DNA of 64,000 nt from Mycobacterium sp. Root265 (GCF_001428895.1 NZ_LMJA01000022.1:295000-358999), one strand, 5' to 3'; shown: positions 39,051 through 50,228, numbered from the stretch's first letter. Notes: generated by a model not told the origin, from the letters alone. Numbers and translations: made by a program.

Positions 39051-39302
39051 ATGACCGCGAACCCGTCGCCCGAGCCGCCTGCGCTGCCCGCGCGGCTGCT
39101 CGAACCGGCACCGGTGATCGTCGTGATCGCCATCGGCTGGCTGATCGCCGTGGTGCTGGCGTTCACCGTTCCCGGCCTGCACGACTGGCGGCCGATCACG
39201 CTGGCCGGACTGGGCGTCGGGCTGCTCGGCACCTCCATTTTCCTGCTGCAGCGCCGCTCCGCCCGTCGCGGTGATCGCGGTGCCCAGCAGGGTCTGACCT
39301 GA
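39051..39302 (+). CDS. DUF2530 membrane protein (Rv0879c)
   Basis: 83 residues. Two helices (about 20-40 and 48-66) follow a proline-rich N-terminus and precede a basic C-terminus ([10 protein letters not shown]). It corresponds to Rv0879c in order and size. Short spacer (16 bp) to the SRPBCC gene, so probably co-transcribed. Function unknown. Confidence 0.82.
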   Translation: MTANPSPEPPALPARLLEPAPVIVVIAIGWLIAVVLAFTVPGLHDWRPITLAGLGVGLLGTSIFLLQRRSARRGDRGAQQGLT

Positions 39303-39318
39303 AGACCTGAGGAGAACC

Positions 39319-39774
39319 ATGGGAGCCCCGCTACTGCAGGCGAAGATCGATATCGCCGCCCCGCCCGCCGAAGTCTGGGCGCTGATCTCGGATCTGACGA
39401 AGATGCCGCAGTGGAGCCCGCAGTGCCGGTCCATGAAGGTGCTCGGCCCGATGCGGGTGGGCGCCAAGACACTGAACTTCAACCGGCGCGGCCGGATGTT
39501 CTGGCCGACGACGTCCACCGTCACCGAGATCGATCCGGAGCGCGCGCTCACCTTCCGGGTGGCGGCCAACGGCACCGAATGGAGCTTCGAACTGGAGCCG
39601 ATCGAGGGTGGCACCCGGGTGGTGGAGAGCCGCCGCGCCCCCAACGGGGTCAAGAAGATGTCCAGCGCGGTGGTGAACGTGGCGTTCGGCGGGGTGCCCA
39701 GCTTCGAGGACGAACTCGTCGACGGCATGAACGAGACGCTCAGCCGTATCAAGGCCGCCGCTGAGCGCGGCTAG
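39319..39774 (+). CDS. SRPBCC-family protein (polyketide cyclase-like)
   Basis: 151 residues with AGGAG before the ATG. A START/Bet v1-like fold is indicated by the opening strand ...QAKIDIAAPPAEVWALISDLTKMPQWSPQCR and the final helix FEDELVDGMNETLSRIKAAAE. Members bind hydrophobic ligands in a cavity; no catalytic residue can be named. Its stop overlaps the convergent DUF3027 stop by 4 bp. Confidence 0.85.
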   Translation: MGAPLLQAKIDIAAPPAEVWALISDLTKMPQWSPQCRSMKVLGPMRVGAKTLNFNRRGRMFWPTTSTVTEIDPERALTFRVAANGTEWSFELEPIEGGTRVVESRRAPNGVKKMSSAVVNVAFGGVPSFEDELVDGMNETLSRIKAAAERG

Positions 39775-40556
39775 GTGTTCAGGTCGAGCACGCCGTCGTC
39801 ATACGGCACGTAGAGCGGCGAACCGGTGCCCGCGGGCACCGGGGTGTCCGAATGGGCGCCACAACCGTAATCGCATTCCACGACGTGCCCGTCGGCGGAC
39901 AATTCGTTGCAGCAGACCCCGAACAGGGTGCCCAGCGATCCGGACAGCGGAACGTAGAAACCGCAATCGCGGCACGTCCGGCGGGTGGCACGGGCCATGG
40001 CCGAGGCCGGACCGAACTCACTCTCGTGCCAGCGTTCGGCGGCGTCGAGGCGGCCTTCCAGACTGAGCACCCGGCGGCGGCCCAGCCCGACCTCACCGGC
40101 CAGCTCGTCGAGTTCGGGATCGCCGCTGGACATGTGACCCGGCACCAGGCGCGGGTCATCCGGCGGGGTGGCCAGCAGGTCACCGGGGCCGAGGTCACCC
40201 GGCTGGACACGCTCATCCCAGGGCACCCACTGCGGCGCCAGCAGCGCCGTCGGGCCCGGGACCAGCACTGCTTCGCTGACGGTCACATGGTCGGTACCTG
40301 GATAGCCGGCCACCACGACCGCCCACTGCCAGCCTTGATAACCGGGCAGCACGGCCAGGAAGCGGTGGGTGGCCGCGGTCTGATCGTCGAACACCGCACC
40401 GAGGTACTCGCCGACGCTGTCGGGGCCGCTGAGTTCCTCGACAGCGCTGCGGGCGGTATCGACGGCGCCCATCAACAGGGCCTCCAGTGCCGGCGGCCGC
40501 TCTTGCGGCAGCTCGATATCCGGGGCCTGCTCGGTCACTTCCGTCATGCTGTCCAT
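39771..40556 (-). CDS. DUF3027 protein (Rv0877)
   Basis: 261 residues from the ATG at 40556 (262 in Rv0877); a second ATG at 40547 is possible. Near the C-terminus a cysteine cluster CRDCGF...GVCCNELS...VECDYGCGAHSD suggests a metal site. Long actinobacterial proteins of this family surround the Rv0875c-Rv0877 block. Function unknown. Confidence 0.82.
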   Translation of the reverse strand: MDSMTEVTEQAPDIELPQERPPALEALLMGAVDTARSAVEELSGPDSVGEYLGAVFDDQTAATHRFLAVLPGYQGWQWAVVVAGYPGTDHVTVSEAVLVPGPTALLAPQWVPWDERVQPGDLGPGDLLATPPDDPRLVPGHMSSGDPELDELAGEVGLGRRRVLSLEGRLDAAERWHESEFGPASAMARATRRTCRDCGFYVPLSGSLGTLFGVCCNELSADGHVVECDYGCGAHSDTPVPAGTGSPLYVPYDDGVLDLNT

Positions 40557-40643
40557 CGGTGTCCATATTGCCTGACCATGCGCGCCAGAGCCACACCGGA
40601 GGCCTGCACACCGTGGCCGCCGGTTTGAGGGACAATCGACAAC

Positions 40644-42293
40644 GTGTCTTCCCGGGATCCCCGCTACTACCCGCCGCGGCCTCCGTCCGGCGATGAGCAC
40701 CCCGGCATGGCCAACTATCCGAGCGACGGTGAGATGCCCCGACGGGGGCCGCACCGGGAGCAGACCCCGAGCGCGAACCGCTGGTTGCCGCCCCTGGACG
40801 ACAACGACGCGAACCGGCGCCGCACCGATCCCCCACCCCGGGCCGGCGCGGCCGCGGGTGAGCGTGTCACCGTCACCCGCGCGGCTGCCCAGCGCAGCCG
40901 GGAGATGGGTTCCAAGATGTACGGGCTGGTGCACCGGGCGGCCACGGCCGACGGTGCCGACAAGTCCGGGCTCACCGCGCTGACGTGGCCGGTGGTCGCG
41001 AACTTCGCGGTCGACGCCGCCATGGCGGTCGCACTGGCCAACACCTTGTTCTTCGCGGCGGCCTCCGGGGAGAGCAAGAGCAAGGTCGCGCTGTATCTGC
41101 TCATCACCATCGCCCCGTTCGCGGTGATCGCGCCGCTGATCGGTCCCGCGCTGGACCGGCTGCAGCACGGTCGGCGCATCGCGCTGGCGATGTCCTTCGT
41201 GGCGCGCACGGTGCTGGCGGTGGTGCTGATCGCCAACTACGACGGCGCGAACGGTAGCTTCCCGTCCTGGGTGCTCTACCCGTGTGCGCTCGGAATGATG
41301 GTGCTGTCCAAGTCATTCAGCGTGCTGCGCAGTGCGGTGACGCCGCGGGTGCTGCCACCGACCATCGATCTGGTGCGGGTGAATTCGCGGTTGACGACGT
41401 TCGGCCTGCTGTTCGGGACGGTGGTCGGCGGCGGCCTCGCGGCGGGCGCGGAGTACCTGTTCAACATGTTCGAGCTGCCCGGGGCGCTCTATGTGCTGGT
41501 GGCCGCGACCGTCGGTGGCGCCGTGCTGGCGATGCGCATCCCGAAGTGGGTCGAGGTGACCACCGGCGAGGTGCCGACCACCCTGAGCTATCACGGCGGC
41601 ACCGACCAACTGCGCCGTCATCCGGAGCGTTCGGCGGCGCGGCAGCCGATGGGCCGCAACATCATCACCTCGCTCTGGGGTAACTGCACCATCAAGGTGA
41701 TGGTCGGATTCCTGTTCCTCTATCCGGCGTTCGTCGCGAAGGCCCATGGCGACGGCGGCTGGGAACAGCTGCGCATCCTGGGGCTGATCGGTGCTGCCGC
41801 GGCGATCGGCAACTTCACCGGCAACTTCACCGCGGCGCGGCTGAAACTGGGCCGCCCGGCGCTGCTGGTGGTCCGCGCGGCGATCGCGGTGGCGCTGGCG
41901 GCGCTGGCCGCCGCGCTCACCGGCAACCTGATCGTCGTCGCGGTGGCCACGCTCATCACCTCCGGCGCCAGTGCCATCGCGAAGGCATCCCTGGATGCCT
42001 CACTGCAGGATGACCTTCCCGAGGAGTCGCGGGCCTCGGCGTTCGGCCGTTCCGAGTCGGTGTTGCAGCTGGCCTGGGTGATCGGCGGGGCGACCGGAGT
42101 GCTGATCTACACCGAGCTGTGGTCGGGATTCACCGTCATCACGGCGATCCTCATCCTGGGGCTGGCGCAGACACTGGTCAGCTACAACGGCGCATCACTC
42201 ATCCCGGGATTCGGCGGTAACCGCCCGGTCCTGGCCGAAACCGAAGGCGGACCCCTGAACTCCTCCGAAAGCACCGCGGCGGGCCGACGATGA
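40644..42293 (+). CDS. MFS-like transmembrane protein (Rv0876c)
   Basis: 549 residues (548 in Rv0876c). A long Pro/Arg-rich cytoplasmic N-terminus (1-110) leads into about 12 helices of MFS type; a cytoplasmic loop (about 300-340) carries RRHPERSAARQPMG. A GTG start is used. It overlaps the next gene by ATGA. Transport substrate unknown. Confidence 0.87.
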   Translation: MSSRDPRYYPPRPPSGDEHPGMANYPSDGEMPRRGPHREQTPSANRWLPPLDDNDANRRRTDPPPRAGAAAGERVTVTRAAAQRSREMGSKMYGLVHRAATADGADKSGLTALTWPVVANFAVDAAMAVALANTLFFAAASGESKSKVALYLLITIAPFAVIAPLIGPALDRLQHGRRIALAMSFVARTVLAVVLIANYDGANGSFPSWVLYPCALGMMVLSKSFSVLRSAVTPRVLPPTIDLVRVNSRLTTFGLLFGTVVGGGLAAGAEYLFNMFELPGALYVLVAATVGGAVLAMRIPKWVEVTTGEVPTTLSYHGGTDQLRRHPERSAARQPMGRNIITSLWGNCTIKVMVGFLFLYPAFVAKAHGDGGWEQLRILGLIGAAAAIGNFTGNFTAARLKLGRPALLVVRAAIAVALAALAAALTGNLIVVAVATLITSGASAIAKASLDASLQDDLPEESRASAFGRSESVLQLAWVIGGATGVLIYTELWSGFTVITAILILGLAQTLVSYNGASLIPGFGGNRPVLAETEGGPLNSSESTAAGRR

Positions 42294-42823
42294 AGCGGGC
42301 GGTGGCACTGCTCGCGGTGGTCGTCCTGCTCTCCACTGCGGGAACCGGCGTGCTGGTGTGGCAGCTGAGCAAGGACCACGGCCCGCGTTATCCGGAGATC
42401 AGCGCCTTCTCGCACGGCAAGACGGTGCGGGTGGGGCCGTACTTCTACTGCGATGTGGTGAACCTCGACGCCTGTGAAAACCCGGAAACCACCGGCGAAC
42501 TCAGGATCACGTCGCGGGGCCCGGTGCAGCTGGCGGTGGATCCGCCGATCGCCGACGCCCCCTGGCTGCTGTTGCGCACCTATGAGGACGCCGATGCTCC
42601 CGTCGCACAGGAATTCCGGCCCGGCGCCGCGCAGGCCATCACCGTGCCCAGCGTCGACGCGCTGTACGGCAAGCTGACCGGCATCGTGGTGCAGCTGCCG
42701 ACGCTGGTGCGCGATGAGGCCGGCAACGAGTTTCCGCTGCCGCACGCCGAGTGGTCGGTGCGCACGGTCTGGGAACCGTCCGAGGAGTACTCGGAGTCGG
42801 TTTCGGATTACCCCGCGGAGTGA
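42290..42823 (+). CDS. DUF2771 exported protein (Rv0875c)
   Basis: 177 residues. An N-terminal membrane anchor or signal peptide (about 4-25) is followed by a beta-rich domain with two cysteines (FYCDVVNLDACEN) that may pair. Coupled by ATGA overlap to the MFS-like gene upstream, so likely a functional partner. The last 16 bp overlap the convergent GST-like gene. Function unknown. Confidence 0.84.
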   Translation: MKRAVALLAVVVLLSTAGTGVLVWQLSKDHGPRYPEISAFSHGKTVRVGPYFYCDVVNLDACENPETTGELRITSRGPVQLAVDPPIADAPWLLLRTYEDADAPVAQEFRPGAAQAITVPSVDALYGKLTGIVVQLPTLVRDEAGNEFPLPHAEWSVRTVWEPSEEYSESVSDYPAE

Positions 42824-43812
42824 CCCGCCGGGACCTCCTCGCCGGCTTTCGTCGGACCGGGCGGGGTGCCGTCACCGAATGGTCTGCCGCCCAACGCTTC
42901 CCGGCCGTGCGGGGTCAGCCAGTTGGACAGGTCGGGACCCTTCGGTACGACCTGGGTGGGATTGATGTCGGCGTGCACGATGTAGTAGTGCTGCTTGATC
43001 TGCACGAAGTCGGTGGTGTCCCCGAAACCCGGAGTCTGGAACAGGTCGCGGGCGTAGGCCCACAGCACGGGTAGCTCGGCAAGCTTGGACCGGTTGCATT
43101 TGAAGTGCCCGTGGTAGACCGGATCGAACCGGGCCAGCGTGGTGAACAACCGGACATCGGCCTCGGTGATGGTGTCACCCACGAGATACCGCTGGGTGGA
43201 CAGTCTTTCGGTCAGCCAGTCCAGCGCGGTGAACAGCCGGTCGTAGGCCTTGTCGTAGGCGTCCTGCGAGCCGGCGAACCCGCACCGGTACACGCCGTTG
43301 TTCACCTCGGTGTAGATGCGCTTGGCGACCTCGTCGATCTCGTCGCGCAGATTCTCCGGATAGAGCTGAGGTGCGCCCTCGCGGTGGTACTGGGTCCACT
43401 CGGCGGAGAAGTCCAGGGTGATCTGTGCGAAATCATTGGTGACGACCTTGCCGGTGAGCACGTCCACGATCGCGGGCACGGTGATGCCCTTCGGGTAGTC
43501 CGGGTCACGCTTGAAGTAGGCATCCTGGATGCGTGGGATCTTCAGCACCGGGTCGACGCCACCGGGGTCGAGGTCGAAGGTCCAGCTGCGCTCGTCATGG
43601 GTGGGTCCGCAAAAACCGATGGACAGCACGTCTTCCAGGCCGAGCAGACGCCGGACGATGATGGTCCGGTTGGCCCACGGGCAGGCTCGCGCGACGACGA
43701 GCCGGTAGCGACCGGACTCGACCGGATAGCCGTCGCGACCGTCGGCGGTGATGCGGGTGGTGATGTAGTTGGTGTCCCGATTGAACTCGCCCTGCTTGTT
43801 GACGTAGGTCAT
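42808..43812 (-). CDS. Xi-class glutathione-S-transferase-like (ECM4/GS-hydroquinone reductase family)
   Basis: 334 residues from the ATG at 43812. A thioredoxin-like N-terminal domain has the active-site Cys in RACPWANR, then an all-helical C-terminal domain with YRCGFAGSQDAYDKAYDRL and GDTITEADVRLFTTLARFD. Xi-class enzymes reduce glutathionyl-hydroquinones. Mycobacteria make mycothiol rather than glutathione, so the physiological thiol is an open question. Confidence 0.88.
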   Translation of the reverse strand: MTYVNKQGEFNRDTNYITTRITADGRDGYPVESGRYRLVVARACPWANRTIIVRRLLGLEDVLSIGFCGPTHDERSWTFDLDPGGVDPVLKIPRIQDAYFKRDPDYPKGITVPAIVDVLTGKVVTNDFAQITLDFSAEWTQYHREGAPQLYPENLRDEIDEVAKRIYTEVNNGVYRCGFAGSQDAYDKAYDRLFTALDWLTERLSTQRYLVGDTITEADVRLFTTLARFDPVYHGHFKCNRSKLAELPVLWAYARDLFQTPGFGDTTDFVQIKQHYYIVHADINPTQVVPKGPDLSNWLTPHGREALGGRPFGDGTPPGPTKAGEEVPAGHSAG

Positions 43813-43830
43813 GGGGACCAGTGTTCCCGC

Positions 43831-43892
43831 CGAACGTCGAGTTGTCGTCGAGAAGTCAGCCGGACGCCGACGAAAAGTCGACGCTGGGCGAA
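43831..43892. repeat. Direct repeat, left copy (62 bp)
   Basis: Shares 56 of 62 bases with 44774-44835 in the same orientation, 943 bp apart. The most conserved part runs from TTGTCGTCGAGAA to the GACGCCGACGAAAAGTCGACGCT segment. It lies upstream of the probable start of the DUF559 gene. Confidence 0.85.
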
Positions 43893-43931
43893 ACGTGGAA
43901 CGCCCCGAGGCCGCGCGGAGTCCAACTACAC

Positions 43932-44807
43932 ATGGGCAATCCCAGGTGGCCGTTCCTCGGGACGGAGGCACGCGCCCAAGGACTCGTCACCGATCACCGT
44001 CTGCGCACCGCCTACGTTGCGGTGCACCGCAACGTCTACGTGCCGCGCGGAGTAGAACTCGACGCCACGGACAAGGCGGTGGCTGCGTGGTTGCGATCGG
44101 GACGTCGCGGGGTGTTGGCCGGGCTTTCGGCCGGCGCGCTCCACAACATGCGCTGGATCGACGCGAACCTGCCTGCGGAGCTGAACCGACAGTCCCGAGA
44201 CAAGGTCAGCGGCATCGTGCTGCACAGCGATGTTCTCGCGGCAGACGAGATCTGTCAGCGGCGCGGCATGCCCACCACCACCGCCGCGCGCACCGCGTTC
44301 GACATCGGCCGCATCCGCGACGTGCAGACCGCCGTCATCCGCCTCGACGCCCTCCGTAACGCCACCCGCGTCAGCGTGGATCAGATCGACGGCATCGTTG
44401 CGCGCTACCCGGGTGCGCGAAGGATCCGCGTACTCCGAGAAGCCGTCGCCCTCTCCGACAGCGGCGCCGAGTCCCCGCAGGAAACACGAACGCGCCTGCT
44501 TCTCCTCAAGGACAAGCTCCCCACACCACGAACTCAGATCGAGGTCTACGACGACGACGCCTTCGTCGCCCGGCTCGATATGGGTTGGCCCGAATACAAG
44601 GTGGCGGTGGAATTCGACGGCGCCCAGCACTGGACCGACGCACGGCAACGCAGCCGCGATATCGACCGCATCGCCGAACTCGAACGGTTGGGCTGGATCG
44701 TCATCAGGGTCAGTGCCGAAATGCTGCGCGCACGGCCGCACGTCATCCTGCGACGGGTACGACAAGCACTCATCCAACGTGGACTTGTCGTCGAGAAATC
44801 AGCCTGA
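43932..44807 (+). CDS. DUF559/Vsr-like endonuclease-fold protein with AbiEi-like N-terminus
   Basis: 291 residues from the ATG at 43932 with GGAG upstream; the frame is open back to 43821 through the left direct repeat. The N-terminal part (TEARAQGLVTDHRLRTAYVAVHRNVYVPRGV) resembles the winged-helix/AbiEi-like start of this family. The C-terminal part has the Vsr/restriction-endonuclease core: DMGWPEYKVAVEFDGAQHW and a final ELERLGWIVIRVSAEML. The last codons fall in the right direct repeat. Many mycobacteria carry several such genes; role unknown. Confidence 0.82.
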   Translation: MGNPRWPFLGTEARAQGLVTDHRLRTAYVAVHRNVYVPRGVELDATDKAVAAWLRSGRRGVLAGLSAGALHNMRWIDANLPAELNRQSRDKVSGIVLHSDVLAADEICQRRGMPTTTAARTAFDIGRIRDVQTAVIRLDALRNATRVSVDQIDGIVARYPGARRIRVLREAVALSDSGAESPQETRTRLLLLKDKLPTPRTQIEVYDDDAFVARLDMGWPEYKVAVEFDGAQHWTDARQRSRDIDRIAELERLGWIVIRVSAEMLRARPHVILRRVRQALIQRGLVVEKSA

Positions 44808-44835
44808 CGCCGACGAAAAGTCGACGCTCGGCGAA
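44774..44835. repeat. Direct repeat, right copy (62 bp)
   Basis: Right partner of 43831-43892, about 90 percent identical. It includes the last 11 codons and stop of the DUF559 gene and ends 8 bp before the cspB stop. The two copies are read in different frames relative to the gene. Confidence 0.85.
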
Positions 44836-44842
44836 GAGAGCC

Positions 44843-45253
44843 CTAGGCGTCGAGTTCGGCGGCGACGGCCTTGACGACCTCGGACACCCGGCGGGCGACC
44901 TTGCGGTCGGGGTACTTGCCCTTGCGCAGATCGGGCTGGATGGTGTTCTCCAGCAGGGTGATCAGATCGCCGACCATGCCGTGCAGCTCGTCGGGGGTGT
45001 GCTTGTGCTCGACGGTCACCGCTTCGCGGCGCGTCTTGGCCAGGCTGGGCGGCGGGTCGATCAGCTTGACCTGCAGCGCCTGCGGACCGCGCCGCCCGGC
45101 AGCCAGTCCGAACTCGACCTTCTGTCCGGCCTTGAGTCCTTCAACACCCGAGGGCAGCGCCGACGAACGCACGTAGACGTCCTCGCCTTCCTCCTGAGAG
45201 AGGAAGCCGAAGCCCTTCTCGGAGTCGTACCACTTCACCTTGCCGGTCGGCAC
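44843..45253 (-). CDS. cspB: Cold-shock-domain protein CspB (Rv0871)
   Basis: 136 residues from the GTG at 45253, which gives the family start [10 protein letters not shown] and has GGGTGA 5 nt upstream; GTG at 45262 is the alternative. The cold-shock domain with RNP motifs KGFGFLSQ and DVYVRSS occupies 1-66, followed by a mycobacterial C-terminal helical domain ([19 protein letters not shown]). It binds single-stranded RNA or DNA. Divergent from yccF. Confidence 0.92.
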   Translation of the reverse strand: MPTGKVKWYDSEKGFGFLSQEEGEDVYVRSSALPSGVEGLKAGQKVEFGLAAGRRGPQALQVKLIDPPPSLAKTRREAVTVEHKHTPDELHGMVGDLITLLENTIQPDLRKGKYPDRKVARRVSEVVKAVAAELDA

Positions 45254-45376
45254 TGCTGTCACCCGTTCGTCTCTTTGATAGAACACATAAGTAATGCGTC
45301 CCGCCTGCGCAGGACGCAATGGGAGGCATCTTACTAGCCTCTCGGTAGGCTGGGAGCGACAGCCTCGGAGGAGACC

Positions 45377-45775
45377 ATGCGCCTGATCCTGAACATCATC
45401 TGGTTGATCTTCGGTGGCCTGTGGCTGGCGCTCGGATATTTCCTGGCCGGAATCATCTGCTTCATCCTCATCATCACGATCCCGTTCGGGTTCGCGGCGT
45501 TCCGGATCGGCGTCTACGCGCTCTGGCCGTTCGGCTACACCGTCGTCGACAAACCCGGCCCACGGCCCGGCGCCGCCGTCGGCAACGTCATCTGGCTCAT
45601 CGTCGCCGGTATCTGGCTGGCCATCGGGCATGTGCTGACGGCCATCGCCATGGCCGTCACCATCATCGGTATCCCGCTGGCCATCGCGAACATCAAGCTC
45701 ATCCCGGTGTCGTTGCTGCCGCTCGGCAAGGAGATCGTCCCCTCGGACCAGCCGTTTGCCGGGGTGTCGCGGTGA
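45377..45775 (+). CDS. YccF-domain membrane protein (Rv0870c)
   Basis: 132 residues made of two YccF repeats: [21 protein letters not shown]...[11 protein letters not shown] and [21 protein letters not shown]...[10 protein letters not shown]. Each gives a pair of membrane helices. GGAGGAG precedes the ATG. Its TGA overlaps the moaA GTG start by 3 bp. Function unknown. Confidence 0.9.
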   Translation: MRLILNIIWLIFGGLWLALGYFLAGIICFILIITIPFGFAAFRIGVYALWPFGYTVVDKPGPRPGAAVGNVIWLIVAGIWLAIGHVLTAIAMAVTIIGIPLAIANIKLIPVSLLPLGKEIVPSDQPFAGVSR

Positions 45776-46827
45776 CCTTGACCGATCTCGGGTTGCCGAT
45801 GCCGGCCCGCCCGGTGGTCGCGGGCATGCCGGCCAGCGGCCCGCTGCTGGACACCTACGGCCGTGCCGCCACCGATCTGCGGGTGTCGCTGACCGACCGG
45901 TGCAATCTGCGCTGCACCTATTGCATGCCGGCCGAGGGCCTGGACTGGTTGCCCGACAGCCAGCTGCTCAGCGCCGACGAGCTGGCCCGGCTGCTGCGCA
46001 TCGCGGTCACCCGGCTCGGCATCACCAGCGTGCGGTTCACCGGCGGTGAGCCACTGGTCTCCCCGCACCTGGAGCAGACCATCGCCGCGGCGGCCGCGCT
46101 GCGGCCCCGCCCGGAGATCGCGGTGACCACCAACGGGCTGGGCCTGGCCAAGCGTGCCGCGAGGCTCAAGGCGGCCGGGCTGAACCGGGTCAACGTCTCC
46201 CTGGACACCGTGAACGCCGAGCACTTCGCGCAGATCACCCGCCGCGACCGGTTGGCCGACGTGCTGGCCGGCCTCGCCGCAGCGGCCGATGCCGGGCTGG
46301 GCCCGATCAAGGTCAATGCCGTGCTGGACCCGCGCACCGGGCTCGACGATGCCGTGCCGCTGCTGCGGTTCTGCCTGGAGCACGGCTATCAGCTGCGCAT
46401 CATCGAGCAGATGCCGCTGGACGCCGGGCACGAGTGGACCCGCGACAAGACGATCGACGCCGATATCGTGCTGACCACGCTGCGCAGGCATTTCGATCTG
46501 CGTCCCGATTCGGCTCCGCGCGGATCGGCCCCGGCGCAGTTGTGGCGGGTCGACGGCGGCGAGGGCACCGTCGGCGTCATCGCGTCGGTCTCCGAGTCGT
46601 TCTGCGGGGCGTGTGACCGCACCCGCCTGACCGCCGACGGTCAGATCCGCAGCTGCCTGTTCTCCTCGACCGAGACCGACCTGCGGGCGCTGCTGCGCGA
46701 CGGTGCCGACGATGACGCGCTCGAGGCGGCCTGGCGGACGGCCATGTGGGCCAAACCGGCCGGGCACGGCATCAACGATCCGAGCTTCATCCAGCCGGAC
46801 CGGCCGATGAGCGCCATCGGCGGCTGA
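45772..46827 (+). CDS. moaA2: GTP 3',8-cyclase MoaA
   Basis: 351 residues from a GTG overlapping the yccF stop. Radical-SAM cluster CNLRCTYC (Cys 44, 48, 51), SAM-binding FTGGEP, a C-terminal second 4Fe-4S site [18 protein letters not shown] and the essential double-glycine C-terminus (SAIGG). With MoaC it converts GTP to cyclic pyranopterin monophosphate, the first step of molybdenum cofactor synthesis. Confidence 0.94.
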   Translation: MTLTDLGLPMPARPVVAGMPASGPLLDTYGRAATDLRVSLTDRCNLRCTYCMPAEGLDWLPDSQLLSADELARLLRIAVTRLGITSVRFTGGEPLVSPHLEQTIAAAAALRPRPEIAVTTNGLGLAKRAARLKAAGLNRVNVSLDTVNAEHFAQITRRDRLADVLAGLAAAADAGLGPIKVNAVLDPRTGLDDAVPLLRFCLEHGYQLRIIEQMPLDAGHEWTRDKTIDADIVLTTLRRHFDLRPDSAPRGSAPAQLWRVDGGEGTVGVIASVSESFCGACDRTRLTADGQIRSCLFSSTETDLRALLRDGADDDALEAAWRTAMWAKPAGHGINDPSFIQPDRPMSAIGG

Positions 46828-46829
46828 GC

Positions 46830-47087
46830 ATGTCCGAAGTACAGATCACCGTCCGATATTTCGCCGCCGCACGGGCTGCTGCCGGAATCGAGACCGAAAC
46901 GTTGTCGGTCCCGGCGGGCACCACCGTCGACGGGCTGGTCACCGGTCTGGCGGGTCGTGGACCCGAGCTGAAGAAAGTGCTCGCACGCTGCTCGTACCTG
47001 CGCGACGGCGTCGCGGTGCGAGATAAAAACGTCGTGCTTCAAACGCGCGAAACCGTCGATGTGTTACCCCCGTTCGCCGGCGGATAG
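46830..47087 (+). CDS. moaD2: Molybdopterin synthase small subunit MoaD
   Basis: 85 residues, ubiquitin-like fold, ending FAGG, the double-glycine that carries the thiocarboxylate. The ATG at 46830 is 2 bp after the moaA stop. It donates sulfur to precursor Z within the MoaD-MoaE complex; the large subunit gene lies on the other side of rpfA. Confidence 0.92.
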   Translation: MSEVQITVRYFAAARAAAGIETETLSVPAGTTVDGLVTGLAGRGPELKKVLARCSYLRDGVAVRDKNVVLQTRETVDVLPPFAGG

Positions 47088-47088
47088 T

Positions 47089-47104
47089 CGTGATTTGTGT
47101 CACA
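47089..47104 (+). promoter_or_regulatory. CRP-like site upstream of rpfA
   Basis: CGTGA-TTTGTG-TCACA matches TGTGA-N6-TCACA at nine of ten positions. It begins 1 bp after the moaD stop and is about 68 bp upstream of the predicted rpfA -35 box. CRP (Rv3676) is known to activate rpfA in M. tuberculosis. Confidence 0.65.
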
Positions 47105-47171
47105 TAACGAAATGGTCACAATGCGGCCACCTGCGGTTTGAGTCGTGAAAACACCTGCGGAAACGCCCGGA

Positions 47172-48804
<1,633 letters not shown>

Positions 48805-48815
48805 GACCGCAGATA

Positions 48816-48852
48816 ACCGAAGCCGCATTCCCGGTGGGAGTGCGGCTTCGGT
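48816..48852. terminator. Bidirectional terminator between rpfA and moaE
   Basis: ACCGAAGCCGCA (48816-48827) pairs perfectly with TGCGGCTTCGGT (48841-48852) across a 13-nt loop. It stands 11 bp after the rpfA stop and 5 bp before the moaE stop, in a convergent gap. Confidence 0.75.
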
Positions 48853-48857
48853 GCTTG

Positions 48858-49289
48858 CTAGGCGGAGTTGACCCATTCGTCGGAGCCATCGCCGAAGTGC
48901 TGGTGCTTCCACACCGGCAGCCGGTCCTTGACGGTGTCGACGAGCAGCGCGCAGGTCTCGAAGGCCGCGCGCCGGTGATCGGCGGCCACCGCGACGACGA
49001 GGGCGGCGTCACCGATGTGCAGGTCGCCGATGCGGTGGCTGACGGCGACGGCACGCACGCCCTGACTGTTCCGGGCCACCTCGTGCACCACCTCGGTCAG
49101 TGTCTGCAGCGCCGACGGATGCGCGGAGTACTCCAGCCGCGTCACCGCACGGCCGCCGTCGTGGTCGCGGACGACCCCGGAGAAGCCGACGACCGCGCCG
49201 GCCGCCTCGTGGGCCACGAGGTCTTCGTGCTCGGTCAGTGAGATCGGTTCCGCGCAGAGGCCGACGCGGAGGACTTCAGCGCCGCTCAT
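48858..49289 (-). CDS. moaE2: Molybdopterin synthase large subunit MoaE
   Basis: 143 residues. MoaE signatures: [51 protein letters not shown] and the catalytic-lysine region [13 protein letters not shown]. With MoaD it inserts the dithiolene sulfurs to make molybdopterin. The first 14 bp overlap the mog gene upstream in a moaC-mog-moaE operon. Confidence 0.94.
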   Translation of the reverse strand: MSGAEVLRVGLCAEPISLTEHEDLVAHEAAGAVVGFSGVVRDHDGGRAVTRLEYSAHPSALQTLTEVVHEVARNSQGVRAVAVSHRIGDLHIGDAALVVAVAADHRRAAFETCALLVDTVKDRLPVWKHQHFGDGSDEWVNSA

Positions 49290-49755
49290 GATCGCCTCCG
49301 GCCAGTTGGTCCAGCGCGTGCTCCAGCACGTCGGCGAGCACGCCCAGTCCGTCTTTGACGCCGCCGGTGGACCCCGGCAGGTTGATGATCAGCACCCCGT
49401 CGCGCACCCCGCACACCCCGCGGGACAGCACCGAGGTGGGCACATGGGGCAGGCCGGAACGGCGGATCGCGTCGGCCAGGCCCGGAATCTGATAGTCGAC
49501 GATGTCCGCGGTGGCGTCGGCGGTCCGGTCGGTGGGCGATATCCCGGTGCCCCCGGAGGTGATGACGACGTTCACGCGGGCGTCGACGGCGGCGAACAGT
49601 GCCCGGCTGACCTCGGCGCCGTCGGCCACCACCACGGGCGCTCCGACATCGAACCCGCGCCCGGTCAGCCACTCCACGATGACGGGGCCGGTGCGGTCCT
49701 CGTAGACGCCCGCGGCCGCGCGGGTGGAGGCGATGATGACGCGCGCCGAGCGCAT
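49276..49755 (-). CDS. mog: Molybdopterin adenylyltransferase Mog
   Basis: 159 residues from the ATG at 49755, which overlaps the moaC stop by one base (TGATG). It has the MoCF fold with [13 protein letters not shown] and [11 protein letters not shown]. It adenylylates molybdopterin to prepare metal insertion. A longer frame to 50001 is a shadow of moaC. Confidence 0.93.
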   Translation of the reverse strand: MRSARVIIASTRAAAGVYEDRTGPVIVEWLTGRGFDVGAPVVVADGAEVSRALFAAVDARVNVVITSGGTGISPTDRTADATADIVDYQIPGLADAIRRSGLPHVPTSVLSRGVCGVRDGVLIINLPGSTGGVKDGLGVLADVLEHALDQLAGGDHERR

Positions 49756-50225
49756 CAGGCGGGCGTCCAGGTCCCGGTCTTGCCGCCCTCTTTGCGCACC
49801 ACGTGCACGTCCTCGATGTGGGCGGCCGGATCGACGGCCTTGATCATGTCGTAGACCGTCAGCGCCGCCACGCTCACGGCGGTCAGCGCCTCCATCTCGA
49901 CGCCGGTGCGGTCGGTGGTGCGCACCGTGGCGGTGATGGTGACTTCGGTTGTGCCGATGGCGAATTCGACGTCGACACCGGTGAGCGCCAACTGGTGGCA
50001 CAGCGGGATCAGATCGCTGGTGCGCTTGGCCGCCATGATCCCGGCGACGCGGGCAGTGGGCAGTGCGTCACCCTTGGGCAGCCCGCCGCCGGCGATCAGT
50101 TCGATGACATCGGCGCGGGTGTGCACCGCACCTTGGGCGACCGCGGTCCGTTTGGTGGCGGTCTTGGCCGTGACGTCGACCATGTGGGCCGCGCCCGATT
50201 CGTCGAGGTGCGAGAGCCCGCTCAC
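49755..50225 (-). CDS. moaC2: Cyclic pyranopterin monophosphate synthase MoaC
   Basis: 156 residues with a GTG start. Family motifs HMVDVTAKTATKRTAVAQG, KRTSDLIPLCHQLAL and TGVEMEALTAVSVAALTVYDMIKA, including the KxxxxxPxCH active-site region. It acts after MoaA. Starts 3 nt after the Rv0863-like stop, so likely in the same transcript. Confidence 0.95.
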   Translation of the reverse strand: MSGLSHLDESGAAHMVDVTAKTATKRTAVAQGAVHTRADVIELIAGGGLPKGDALPTARVAGIMAAKRTSDLIPLCHQLALTGVDVEFAIGTTEVTITATVRTTDRTGVEMEALTAVSVAALTVYDMIKAVDPAAHIEDVHVVRKEGGKTGTWTPA

Positions 50226-50228
50226 CGG

